A DNA stretch of 64,000 bases from Paratinospora sagittata. Its lineage: Eukaryota > Streptophyta > Magnoliopsida > Ranunculales > Menispermaceae. Made by a program: the position numbers and the translations under genes. Shown piece after piece: positions 11,131 to 23,100 of the stretch (its first letter is position 1; the number at the start of each line of letters is the position of its first letter). The stretch lies in assembly GCA_035771175.1 (NCBI GenBank), contig CM069592.1:37774198-37838197 (forward strand). The letters are read 5' to 3'. Under the pieces are notes generated by a model, which saw nothing but the letters and a program-made list of their open reading frames with translations, searched no databases and was not told the origin of the DNA.

Positions 11131-13269
11131 TACCACTGCCGTGTTCTTTGCTTACTGTGAGAAAAATCAATGGTGGGTGTGTGTTAAAAAATGATGAAGA
11201 AGAAGAGAAGAATTTATAGGTTATAGTAAGTGTTGAGATTTTGGGAGATTTGGAGATGAAGAAAGGAAGAAAGGAAAGTGAAGAAGAAGATGGAGGAGGA
11301 AGCAAGTCATCTGAGATTCATTTGGCGCCGTCCCATTTCTATTTGCTTTATGGGTACGTGACCAGCAAGTCGGACAAGTTTTGATGACTCTGCAATAACG
11401 GACGCCAACTTCAATGGTGGGACCCATTTATTTATTATTTTTGTTTTTTATTTATTTAATTAATGTGAGAACGTACTCAAACTTTAAAATTGAGACCCCC
11501 TCTTTCCTTCGTTCAATTGTTAAACTTTAACACCTTATTATCAATCGTTCTACTTGACTTTAGTAGGGAGTCGAAGTCAAACTTTAAATATCGCTATGTT
11601 ATTAGAAATAAAAAATAATATAGGTCCAAAATATAGGAAGGAATAAATAAGCAAAGTGGTGCTAAACTAATATGTGATGTCAACTCAAGATCTTGTGTAG
11701 CACCCCGCATTCCTTGATCACAAGGATCACATGGAGTTGTATAAATATGATGAAGTCACAATTTTATATATTTTTACCTTAATTTTTAATATTTTTAGGT
11801 TAAAAAATAAAATAAAATAATAAAAATCTTTTTAGATTGCATTTTTTAGTTTTTAAATCATTTTTAAGTATTTTAAGCTATTTTGGAAATATATTTTTAA
11901 GAAATTATATTTTGTCACATTTTTTTACTTTGGGTTCATTAAGAATTAGTTTATTAATTTTTTTATTATTTTTTTGAGAGTTGAAAATAATTTTTAAAGG
12001 TCCTAAATATTATTTCAGAAACATTAGATAATTGTTTAAAGTAATTTATTTTTATATAATATATATTGATGTTTTACTTGATTTTTTATAAAAGTATTTT
12101 TCAGGTTGAAGATTAAATCTAATGTATTAAATAAAGAATTCTGAAACCATATGGAATCATTCTCACCTCGGTTGCAATAAAAAGAAGAAGGTTTCATATT
12201 TTAAGATGATCAATAAATTAAATTTAGAAAAAATAAAAAATTCTAATCAAATGATTATGGTTTTATTTTTTGAAAATATTTTGTGCTTAATTGAAGTTGA
12301 TCTAACGGAGTATTTGGAGAGAATAAAATCTTGAATTATATGTAAAAAATTAGTTATTTTAAAAACATATAAACTATATAAAGGGGCACCCAAACGATCT
12401 CATTTCATTTTTATTCTCATTTTTATTTTTATTTTTTAAATTAAATTTATTTTTAGTTGCTCATTCAAGCCTTGGATAAGGTGATATTGCTCAAAAATTT
12501 AAAGTTCTGTAAGGTTTTTTTTTTTTTTTTCTAGTTTATCTTCTTTCTTTATCCATTTCTTTCGCTTTTTACTTGTTATTTATTGTTTTTTTTTCTTTAC
12601 TTTTTTACTTTATTTTCGTTTAAGTTAATTTAAATTCACTTCGTTTATTTTTTATTTTTATTAATTGTTTATTTTATTTTATTTTGACTTAATTTATTTT
12701 TTTTAAAATTTAAAATGATTTGTTAAATCTTTAGACATCGACCTTGTCTAGTGTTATAATGTGTTTAAAAATATATTTTTTATTGATCTATTCAAAAAAA
12801 AAAAAATACATTAAAATACGTTATGACTCCTGCCAATCTAATAGTCATGGGGCTCGCGTGTATATCATTGCATTGCCACCTCGTGTCAATTTTGATTATT
12901 TCCACGTGACTCTACAATAGATATTAATCCCACCTTCAATCAGATCCTTAATAATTGCAGGGTGTGATGGGGTCTATGTTGTCTCTCTCACGCTAAATGA
13001 TATAATTGCTTAAACTAAAATCGAAATTGAACCAACCTCTTGTCCAACTCAAATTAAATGGAACCAAAGGAAGTTAGTTTGGTTCATTTTTGGTTAATTG
13101 GTTTGAACCTTTTAAACTGTTGCAATATTTATTTTAAATTTAAAGAATATTTATTTATGATAATATAACAAAATCTTATAATTTTACAAACAAAAACTAT
13201 ATTTCTAATCATATAACAAGAACATATCAATATATTTATTATAAATTAACTTTGGTCGGTTCATTTTGG

Positions 13270-13515
13270 GTTAGTACGATTTTCAAATTTTCAACTCACA
13301 ACACAAACCGAATATGTGAAAAACCAAATCGAATTGAATGCAACGGTTCAGTTCGATTTCGTTGTTTTAGTTAAACCATTGACGTCCCAATTTGATATAG
13401 TTTTTAAATTCTCAACCCACAACGCAAACAAAATATGTAAAAAACTGAACCAAGCTAAGTCAAATGCATCAATTCAGTTCGATTTTATAATTTTGGCCAA
13501 ACTACTAACACCCCT
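13270..13515. repeat. Diverged tandem duplication, about 120 bp unit
   Basis: A unit containing TTCAACTCACAACACAAACC, then AATATGTGAAAAACC, then GGTTCAGTTCGATTT, is followed about 120 bp later by TCTCAACCCACAACGCAAAC, AATATGTAAAAAACTG and ATTCAGTTCGATTTT. It is noncoding and looks like part of an old interspersed element that begins near 13010, where GGTTCATTTTTGGTTAATTGGTTTGAACC occurs. Confidence 0.5.
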
Positions 13516-15251
13516 CACTAGGACGTTCTTGGCATGCTGTTGATTTTAGTATTAGCACATTAGAACGATCACTATTCCAAATCTCATGTTGTCCACACCT
13601 ATATATATAATCCAATGTATTGAGTATTTGGCAAAGATGTATATAAACCAATGTGGTTACAATTTTTATTTATATATGATTTTAGCGTCACTATATATTT
13701 TTTCTTGTTATTGGGATTCTGGTGCTCAGGTGGTCTCCTCCTTCCGCTTCACGACGAGACTAATCCACTTGGACTCGAGGTTACGGTCGGTCGTCTAAAC
13801 GGAAACCTCTCCTAATGGGGTTTTCTGTATCTACAAATATTCAAAATCGAAACATCTTTATTAAGCGACCAGGGCCCTTTCCACATAAGTCAACCCTCGT
13901 TAGTTAAGTCACCGTATATGATGTCAATAGGAAGACTTCTTTATACAAAAAAGAATATTGGTTAGGTAAGTTGAATATAACAAAAAAAACAGTGTTGACG
14001 AGGTGTGTATGCAAGTTAAAAATTGAGAAAGATATATACAAAAAGTAAATCTAGAGCTACTTTAGTTGAATATTAAACAAATAAGCTAGCTGGTGGGAAT
14101 TAATTAATGGGTTTGAAAAAGTAAAAGGTGAGTATATATATATATATAATTAAATTTCATTTGGCCCCAAGATTAAATATAACATATACAAATGCTCGTA
14201 TATATTTTGTTTTTCTTGGTTATGCACAGATAGCTAATATTATTCTATGCGTAATTAATAAATATTAAGATTACACTCGGTAATAATATCTCTAAAATAT
14301 AATTGGATGAGTAGTAAGGGTGATGTGGATGACAAACTTCAAGATTAGTTGATTTCAAAACGGATATTATTAAAAATAAATAATTAACTCAGTGATGCAA
14401 TTGAAAATGCATTCCAATTGAAAATAAATAATAATTGTATTGGTACAATTATTTGCACCAGTACTATAGCATAATACAGAGAAAAATCAATAGAGTTATT
14501 ATTATTATTATTATTATAACATTATTTGAAGATTTTGGTAATTTAATTATGAGATTGAAAAAGTACTAATCACTCGTCTACATAGAAAAAAAAAATTAAA
14601 AAGAAAGAAAGAAAGAAAGAAATAGTGGTTGTGATGAGAAAAAGAATTTTCAGTACCAACAAGAGATTGGTTCACTAATTTGAAGAGCAAAATATGAGGT
14701 TCAGTTAAAAGACTAATCACGAGTTCGAGCTCATTCTCGTCCATCCCTGTTGGAAAAGATGTCATTGTCCCTATAAATCTTCGAATCCGAAATAATTAGT
14801 CTCGCTTCAAAGAAGAAGAAGACACTTATCGAGTGTCGAAAAATCGATACCACAAAAAAAAAAAAAAAAAAAAATGTTGCCAACTCATTTTCTTGTAAAC
14901 TTATAGAAGACAATAAGTCAACATGATTCCCTAATCAAGACCAAGAGAAATTAAACCTTATCTTCTTTCTATGAATTGGTACATATTTAATCTATTCCAC
15001 GTGCAGAATGTTTCAATGAAAAAAGCCCAACGTTGCCACAAGTCATTGTTGCATTATTGAAATGAGAAAATCATATTGATTGAAATAACCCGAAAAGAAT
15101 TTTGATGTGATGTTCTTTTATATTTCTTTGCAAATAGTACTTAAAACTTCATTTTCCTCAATTCCACTCTTTTATTTTTTATTTTTCCATAATATCTAAC
15201 ATTTTAATATAAACATCTAATAAATTTGTCAGGGTTCTACCTAAAAAATAA

Positions 15252-15292
<41 letters not shown>

Positions 15293-15439
15293 GAGGCACC
15301 TGTATCATCTAATTACAAGGACAAGCCCCGGTGAGACAGAAACTGGCATTCTATGTAGATGACCTAACAAGTAATTTATGGTGTAAAACAATTTTTTGGG
15401 ACAAAGGCCGCATTTACCCGGGACTTGAACTGTGTGTTG

Positions 15440-16100
15440 TGTGTTTTATGTAGAGGTAAAATTGGGTCGGGTCAGGTTTGGTCAAATTTTTATCTCTTAG
15501 CTCATCTGACCCGATAAGATCGGGTCAGGTCGGTCGGATTGGGCCTCAATTAAATAGTTTAATTTTTTTTAAAGCTTAATAATTACTATTTAAGCTTATA
15601 TTAGTAATAAAATGTGTTGAATTATAATATATTCGGCTTATTAAACTACTATTTAAACTTTAAAAGATAAAATTTCTATTTTTTTTAGGAGAACTCATAT
15701 ATATGTACAAGTCAAACTACTATTAAACTTTACTTATGAGAATGAGGATGAATAGAGAGTTAATGAGTTTTTTTATAGAGAACGAGAGTCTCTCATTCTT
15801 TTTAACAAGCAATGTGAGACAAAAATAAAAAATTTTCTCTTCTAGTCTCAAAACATCCATCTTATTCTATTATTCTTACCATTTAACTCAACAACTCAAA
15901 AAATTAGTTAAGGGTTATGAGTTTTCTTAATTAGAGGCCTTGTATGTAATAATTTTTTAGTATTATTATATATATTTTTTAAAATAGTCAGGTCGGGTTG
16001 GGTTGCTCAAAAATTAATCTAATCAACCTGATATATCAATCAAACCCGACCTGAAATGGTAGAATTTGGTCAGATCGAGTTACTTACATCCCTAGTTTCA
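15440..16100. mobile_element. Decayed element with GGGTCGGGTCAGG ends
   Basis: The left part holds repeated GGGTCGGGTCAGG and GATCGGGTCAGGTCGG words; the right part, near 16030-16085, holds the complementary AACCCGACCTG and a final GGTCAGATCGAGTTA. This gives a diverged inverted-repeat arrangement of roughly 650 bp around an AT-rich interior. No coding capacity and no target duplication that I could confirm. The class (perhaps a hAT-like or other DNA element) is a guess. Confidence 0.35.
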
Positions 16101-16835
16101 TGGATAATGAATTACAAGTACGCATCATTACCGTTACTAACGCCATTAAGTCCTTGGTGGGCACAAATATTTTTCAGTATTCTTAAGAGTATTTTCGATG
16201 CAAAAATAAATTATATTTAAAAAAATGTTTTGTCATTAATATCAACAGACTTATTTTTTATATGACATAAAATTAAATTTCATAGACAATAAGTTAAAAA
16301 AGTAGTCTTTAATACTTCAATAAATTATATACATTTTGATGAGATGTTAAATATATATATATATATATATATTTTAATGATATAATTATAATAATTTAAT
16401 GAGTTAGTAATAAATGACTATCTAACAAACAGCCTAAAAGTAGATGGTTATGTTGATAATTTTTTATTTATTTATTTTTATTTTATTAATTTTGATATTG
16501 AATGTCAATAATTATATTAAAAAAAGTTTTTTTTTACGTAATATTTATGTATTTTACGTTTAATTTTTTCGTAATCCTGGAGCGGAGATGCTCTAATAAA
16601 TTTAATGGCTGAGGCTGGAAGCCACCAACCGTTCCAGTCGGTCGGTCGCATTGAGTCAACCTTAGCCAAAAAACGAACCTCTGAAGCTCTCGAAATTCAA
16701 ATGAACCGTCCGATTATCCTCGCGACTCTCGAAACGGAATAAAGTAGCTTCGCAATCACACGCTCTCTTAAGCTCTTTCTTCCTTCGACCTGGTTTCGGA
16801 AACGCTTCCATTTTTGTATAATTCCCACTGTTTCC

Positions 16836-16842
16836 TATAAAA
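16836..16842 (+). promoter_or_regulatory. TATA box of the CAMTA gene
   Basis: TATAAAA in the context TTTCCTATAAAACCCC, followed by a pyrimidine-rich leader. It lies about 260 bp upstream of the inferred start codon at 17103, a normal leader length for a plant CAMTA gene. No other TATA-like motif in this stretch is as well placed. Confidence 0.55.
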
Positions 16843-16852
16843 CCCCAACCTC

Positions 16853-16858
16853 ACGCGC
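16853..16858 (+). promoter_or_regulatory. CGCG box (possible CAMTA binding site)
   Basis: ACGCGC fits the VCGCGB consensus that CAMTA CG-1 domains are known to bind. It sits 11 bp downstream of the TATA box, at the expected transcription start of the CAMTA gene itself. Autoregulation is an inference from position and consensus only. Confidence 0.3.
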
Positions 16859-17102
16859 GAACTCTTCATTTTCTCTAGAGTTTTTGTTTCTTTTTTTTCT
16901 TCTTCTTTTAGTTTCTTTGTTCGAATTTTTCTGCAATTCTTAGCGTTTTCTTCAGTTCTTCAAGCTCGCTTGACCAGGTATCTGTTGCAATCGAGTTTCA
17001 ATCGAGCTCGTGAAGCTCCGTTGTGAGTTTTTAAGTGTCGATGGATTCGGAATTCATTAGTTTGTAGCTTGAAATTAACGAGTGTTTGATCTTCGCGGAC
17101 GG

Positions 17103-20100
17103 ATGACGATGGAGCACAGTAAGGATTTCAGCTTCTTCTTTGTTTCGTTTTTTATTCTTTTATACTTACGCATACTATTTCATTAAGCTTGTTGAAGCTC
17201 AATTTGATGTTTCTTTTTTGGTTGAATGACTTTCTGGTATTGAACATGTTTGACAAATTGATGAGTTCAGAGTTGAGATATTTTGGTTCTGCCGCAACTT
17301 TTTGTTTTTGTTTTTTTAAAAGAATTGGCAAGTGTTTGATTAGACATATGGCTTGAGGCTGGGAGTAGAAGACTGTTAACGGACCGTAGGTTTTTCATCG
17401 AGATGCGTGGCGTGCTCTGGTTTCTTTCCCCAATTTTGAAATTACATTTGATAAGTACCTCGTGAACGCGGTCACATGGAATTGACTTTAAGGTTTACCG
17501 CTACTACCATTGGTTGTATGGTAACTTTTACGGTGGCTGATGGAACTATTGGAGGAATTTATCCGTGCAAGTGGTCAAAACAAACAGATTAAAAAACAAA
17601 AAGTACATTGTAACCGAAGATATATATTGTTATTGTTCTCTATTCAGTACGTCAATTAATCTGAATGTCATTGTGTGCAGCAACATTATATTATCTCTGT
17701 AATACAGTATCTAATGCTTGTATTTTGGCAGTAGCGGCACGATATGATGCTGAATTAAAAGCAAATGTAGATAGTTTGTATGTAGATTCGTATGTCACTA
17801 ATTTGTTTAGCTATATCTATGTTTAAACTGAAGCGTAAAGCTAGCTGGAAATGAAATAGTGAATTAATCCACTCAGCAAGCTGGAACTAAATCCTCTGTA
17901 CATTAGAAGAAAATAAAAATGGAGAGCCATCCGATTATTGCTCAACACTTTAGGACATGTATGTAAAACCCTTTGACATGCTTTAATATATTGCATTTGA
18001 TGGATCTTTGATAATTTGACGAACTTCAAATTACGAATTGTTGCATGAAAGTGGAAACATCTACATCTCAAGGACTTCTCACCTTGTTTTGACCAGTTGA
18101 ATTGCTTACTGCTTACACATAGTAGTCATTTAGTTTGATAGTAGATACTAGATACTCTATGTCTAGGTAATTGCCACTTTTTGTTGAAGATTGAGCATAC
18201 TTTAGTGAGAGTCAGTTTCTTAACAGTGTTATGCTGTCGTTTTGTTAATCTATACATCCAAACTCGCAATTCTTAAACTTTTGTTTTAAAGATTACCTGT
18301 TTCCTTAGAAAATAATTACGTGTTATGACTAGAAAAAGCTCAACAAACTGATCATACAATTTTTGACTGCTTTATCTGTCCAATGGCAGATTATGATATA
18401 CAAGAGGTACTTCAAGAAGCGAAGAATCGTTGGCTAAAGCCTCCAGAAGTTCATTTCATTTTAAGGAATCATGAAAAGTATCAGCTCACTGAAGCACCTC
18501 GTCAAAAGCCACCTAGTAACCTTCATATTCTTCATATCTTGTTGCTTACAACCATTACCTGCAATCCTATTTGTCAAGTTTATTACATAATCTTTGCAGT
18601 GATTGTAGTTAGGCATTGGGTGATTTTAGAACACCCAAGTGACCGTATCAATGTAGATTTGCAATGACTGAATTTGTCAATAGGTGGCTCTCTGTTCCTT
18701 TTCAACAAGAGGGTTGTACGATTTTTCCGTAAAGATGGTCATAATTGGCAAAGAAAGAAATCTGGGAGAACAGTTGGGGAAGGACATGAACGACTCAAGG
18801 TTTGTTGAAGGTGTTTAAATGGTTTTAATTATGAGAGTTTCCAAGTTGAACTGTCTCCTTTTATCAATTGATCGACTTCATATTAGATGTGCTGTGAACG
18901 GTCTATTCTTGGGAGCTACATTTCTAAAGTTCTTTAAACTTGCTGAATTTCAGTATATTTAGTTTTATACTTAAGACCTTCTTTTCTTTCATATTTCAGT
19001 TGGCATGGAATTGGAAATACTTAAATGAGTACAAAGCATTATCGACTTCTATGAGAAATTACAAAAATGTTAAAAAAATTGCTTTGGAATTTTGAGAAAT
19101 GGTAGAACTTACTCATTGAATAATTTTATACTACGATCAACTACTATTTCAATGACAAAATGGAAAATTTATGGAGTGCTATATTTGTTGACAAAATCAT
19201 TTGAGAAATAGGTGCTCTCATGCAAGGTAGTCAGAATTGTGAATCAGAAGTGAATCGGTGGGATCCTTCTAAATCGAATCTGGATTCGAATCGATGAATC
19301 GTAGGGTTCAGGATACAATTGCGAATCCTATATAAATTTAGTTTTTAGAGACATTTATTTGTATTCTCAATGTTACATTAGATTTCCATTATAAATTTTA
19401 ATATCTTGTTTTTTATTTGTGATTTAATCTATTAAATCTATTCATTAAATTTCAATATTTGAAGTTTCAAATATTGAAACATGATTTAAATTAAATAAAG
19501 TTTATCCAAACTAACACCTAAAAAAGATTTAGAGCATGATTTCGAGCCAAAAAAAAAAGAAAGAAATCTATCAACCCAAGAAAAAATTGAAATCAGTTAG
19601 TTAATATGAAACACTTAGCAGAAAAAAAGAAGAAGGAAAAGAAGGTTTTTTTGTTGTTGAGCGTGAACACGAGGAGGCAAAAAAAAATCCACTGAATCAG
19701 TCTGAATCGCCAAATCCCACGTGAAACACACGATTCACACAGATTTAGACTGATTTATGGAAGGATTCATAGGTGGGATCCATATCGATAGAAGGCGAAT
19801 CAAATCACGAATTGTAGGATTCATAGATTTGAATCAGGATTCTGTCAACATTGCTCTTGCGGTTAGATATATCAGGCAAACAAGTGGTAGGTCTCTAGCT
19901 TTGATACCAAAATAAATATAAAAACAATTGATCTTTCAAGTAAAGGAGTCAAGGTTATTAAACATTAGGCTTTATGGGCTAGAAAATAGGCTTGGGGTTA
20001 GAAGTTGTTTTTAGGTAATTCTTACCAGTACTAGACTTGTTTGAAAAAGAGAGTGAAAATGTCGAACTTCCATGATAACTCAGTGATGGAGTTCCTACAT

Positions 20101-23100
20101 GCCTCCATAATATTAAGCGTTTTTATTATGGAAGTTTATTCTGTCTTCACGTATGAAAGGTCAAGCGGATACTTTCTCCTATGAAATGTTGTATGCACTG
20201 ACTGTCAAAAACTTGATAGACACATCCAATTTCTATTTTTGGGAATACTTTTTCATATGTTCATTATGTGTTGAAACAGGTCAATAACATTGGTGTTGTC
20301 TTTTCATGGTAAAAGTATATGGATGATTATATTGTTAGCTTATGCCCCTATGCTTACTTTGAACTGTTTTCTTCTCTTATAGCTTCTAGTTTGTGAATCA
20401 CATTTTATATATGTTTATGTTATGGCTAGGTTGGAAATTCAGAAGCATTGAATTGCTATTATGCACATGGAGAAGAGAATCGCAATTTTCAAAGGAGAAG
20501 CTATTGGATGCTGGACCCGTAAGTTATATGTTATTAACTAAAACCTAGGTTTTTTTTTCTGTTTTTTTCTCTGGAGGGAGGGTGTAGTTCTTTTAAGTGC
20601 TATGATTGCTTTGGTGTACTTTTTCACTGATGAAAATTTACTTTCTTAACTCAACTCAATTCAACTAAGCCTTTTTCCAACTACATGGGGTTGGCTACAT
20701 GAATTTGTTCCTCCACTCTGCTCTATCAAAGGCTAAGTCAACCTTTAAATTACAAGAAGTTAAAGCATTTTTAATTATAGTTGATAATTTACTTTGAAGA
20801 GTATTAATGTTTGTCAGGCTTTCAAAAATTGGAAAGAAACAAGTTTGCAACACCTATTTTTAATAAAATACTTTTTTAATAAATAAAGATCAATAATTTT
20901 TAAATATTTAAACCATTAATTTAATAATTTAATAATGTTAATTATTTACACATTTGATTAAAATTTTAATTTTATAAAGAGTGTAGCATATATGTATTTA
21001 GTTTATTTTGTATATTATAGTTTTTTACAAATTAGTAAAATTATAAAAAATAGAAGAAAGAGTGTAAGGGAGTTAAGGGTAGTTATGTCGTTGTTAACAT
21101 AATAGCTAAAAAATAGAAAAGATAATGACACCACGTGAAATCATAAGGTTTAGAATTTTTCATTATTATATTATGTTATTAAATATAATTTAAGCTAATG
21201 GTTGATATGTAATTGCAGTTGGTCTACCAATCAAATGAATATATTTGTCTTAAATCTTAATGTCCTCACTATGTGCTGCCACCAATATTGGTTGTTATGT
21301 GTCCCTAGTTGGACTTGGACATGTGCATGATGCAGGATGCCCGTGATCACGGTGTTCCCCTCGATATTATTGATTACGACGATATTCGACTGATTTTATT
21401 TCCTTTCTATTATTTAGATTTATTTCCTTTTTATTATTTAGATTTATTTCCTTTTTATTATTAAGATTTATTTCCTTTATTAGTAATCAATAATATCGGG
21501 GGAACACGGTAATTTTTGTTTGGAAACACCTAGTTTCCTAATTTAGGTGATAGATGAGTTTCTATTTTTGAGTAGGTTAGATTATTATATATTGAGGAGA
21601 TTGTAATGTAAAAGGCACGTTTGATGAATTGAATAATATTGCTTCCTACTTTCTTGGCTTTCTCTTCCTTCTCGCCATTAGTGCAACTAGTGCACATGCC
21701 TACGAATTAGTTAGTTTGTCTAGTGAATTGTAAAACTAACTGGTTACTAACATTTTTGAGGAGGAAGGAATGGACATGTAAATAGAACTCCTTTAGACCT
21801 ATTAGTGGATTTTTCATTGTAGATAACAACTAAAGATTTGGAAATATGGGAGGTTAAGAAGTGGTACACCAGCTATGAGATCATATATTCAATTCCAACC
21901 AACCATTTAAAAAAAAAAAAACATTTTAGAATATGCATTGTTATCAATAGAATTGCTTTCATTCTTATCAGGATTTGTCCACATAGATATTTTACTAAGA
22001 ATTAAGAAAATATGATGTTATCTAGTCACTACATTAGAGTAGTTGGGACAGAGATGATGGAGTTCTAAGGTGTAACAGAGCACAAAGATGGAGACCTCCC
22101 CCAAATAAAATCAAGATGAACACAGATGCAAGCCTTGGACCGTTGGGGGGAAATTGGTATTGGTATTGTGATAAGGGATCATCAGGGACAGTTTCTGGCA
22201 CCGATGGCAGGTCATGAAAGTGGAGATCTTTCAGTGCCATGTGCTGAATTATATGCCATAAGGGCAGGGCTTGAGTTCACAGTGGATTGTGGCCTTCCTA
22301 TTGATATATTAGAGGGTGATTCATCCTCGATAATGGCTGCTTTGAGTAGAAAGGACCAAAATTTCTTTGAAGAAGGGGAGCTTGTGGAAGACTGCAGAAT
22401 TCTCCTCCAAACAAGAAACATCATTTCCGTTTCGGCAGTCCCCAGGGAATGTAATCATGTAGCTGATAGACTTAGTTATGTTTGAATGTATCCCAAGTAT
22501 GACTAGAGGATATTTCACCTATTGTTGCTGACATTATAACTGAGGAGGCATTTCCTCTTCCTTTTGTTTTTTAATGATAATGGTTTGTTTCCTCTTAAAA
22601 AAAAATATATATATATATATATTTGAGTAGTTGAAAAACATTTTCTGTTGAACGTGCTCTTATCTGTAGCACATACATTATTATTATTATTATTTTGAAA
22701 ATGCCATATTTGGTTATATTGGGCATTTTCTTTTGCAGGGCATATGGGGACATTGTTCTAGTCCACTACAGAGACATCAGTGAGGTTTGTTATTTAAACC
22801 TTAGCATTGCATGGAAATCTCATGTCCTCACTGGAATTGAATTTTTATTATACGCAGTGATATGTGTTAAACTTTTCTATCATTGCATTCCTTACTTTTC
22901 CCTTGTATTTTTTTTTTCTTTCTTTCTTTTAGTGTGAATGCTTAATATTTTGATTTTGTGGGTCTTGTGGTAGTTTCTCTAATGTTGTTGTTGACAACCT
23001 TTTGGCTTTGAGGTCTTATTATCGTGTTTGATTGTGTTGTGTCATGCGATGGCTTGGAAGCTGTTGTGGAGACAAAAGTAAATTTTTATTTTTATTTTTA

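Larger units (their letters stand above)
11440..16600. other. AT-rich intergenic region with old repeats
   Basis: No protein gene recognised. It contains long poly-T and poly-A runs, (AT)n tracts at about 14136-14148, 15256-15289 and 16351-16371, a TTA run near 14498-14516, a GAAA run near 14603-14620, and the diverged repeats listed at 13270-13515 and 15440-16100. Open frames here (for example 13316-13543, 13586-13798, 14547-14913) are short, low-complexity and lack known motifs. Confidence 0.5.

Noticed and set aside
18383..18667. CAMTA start at MADYDIQEV (18383)
   Set aside because: That ATG overlaps the intron acceptor (GGCAG/ATTATG). Splicing from 17118 to 18390 gives MTMEHNYDIQEV, which fits CAMTA N-termini and keeps frame, so 17103 is preferred. 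An unspliced start there cannot be fully excluded.
22126..22485. Stand-alone RNase H gene
   Set aside because: The N-terminal strand is in another frame, no promoter is visible, and the RVT_3 type domain is a common remnant of plant LINEs.
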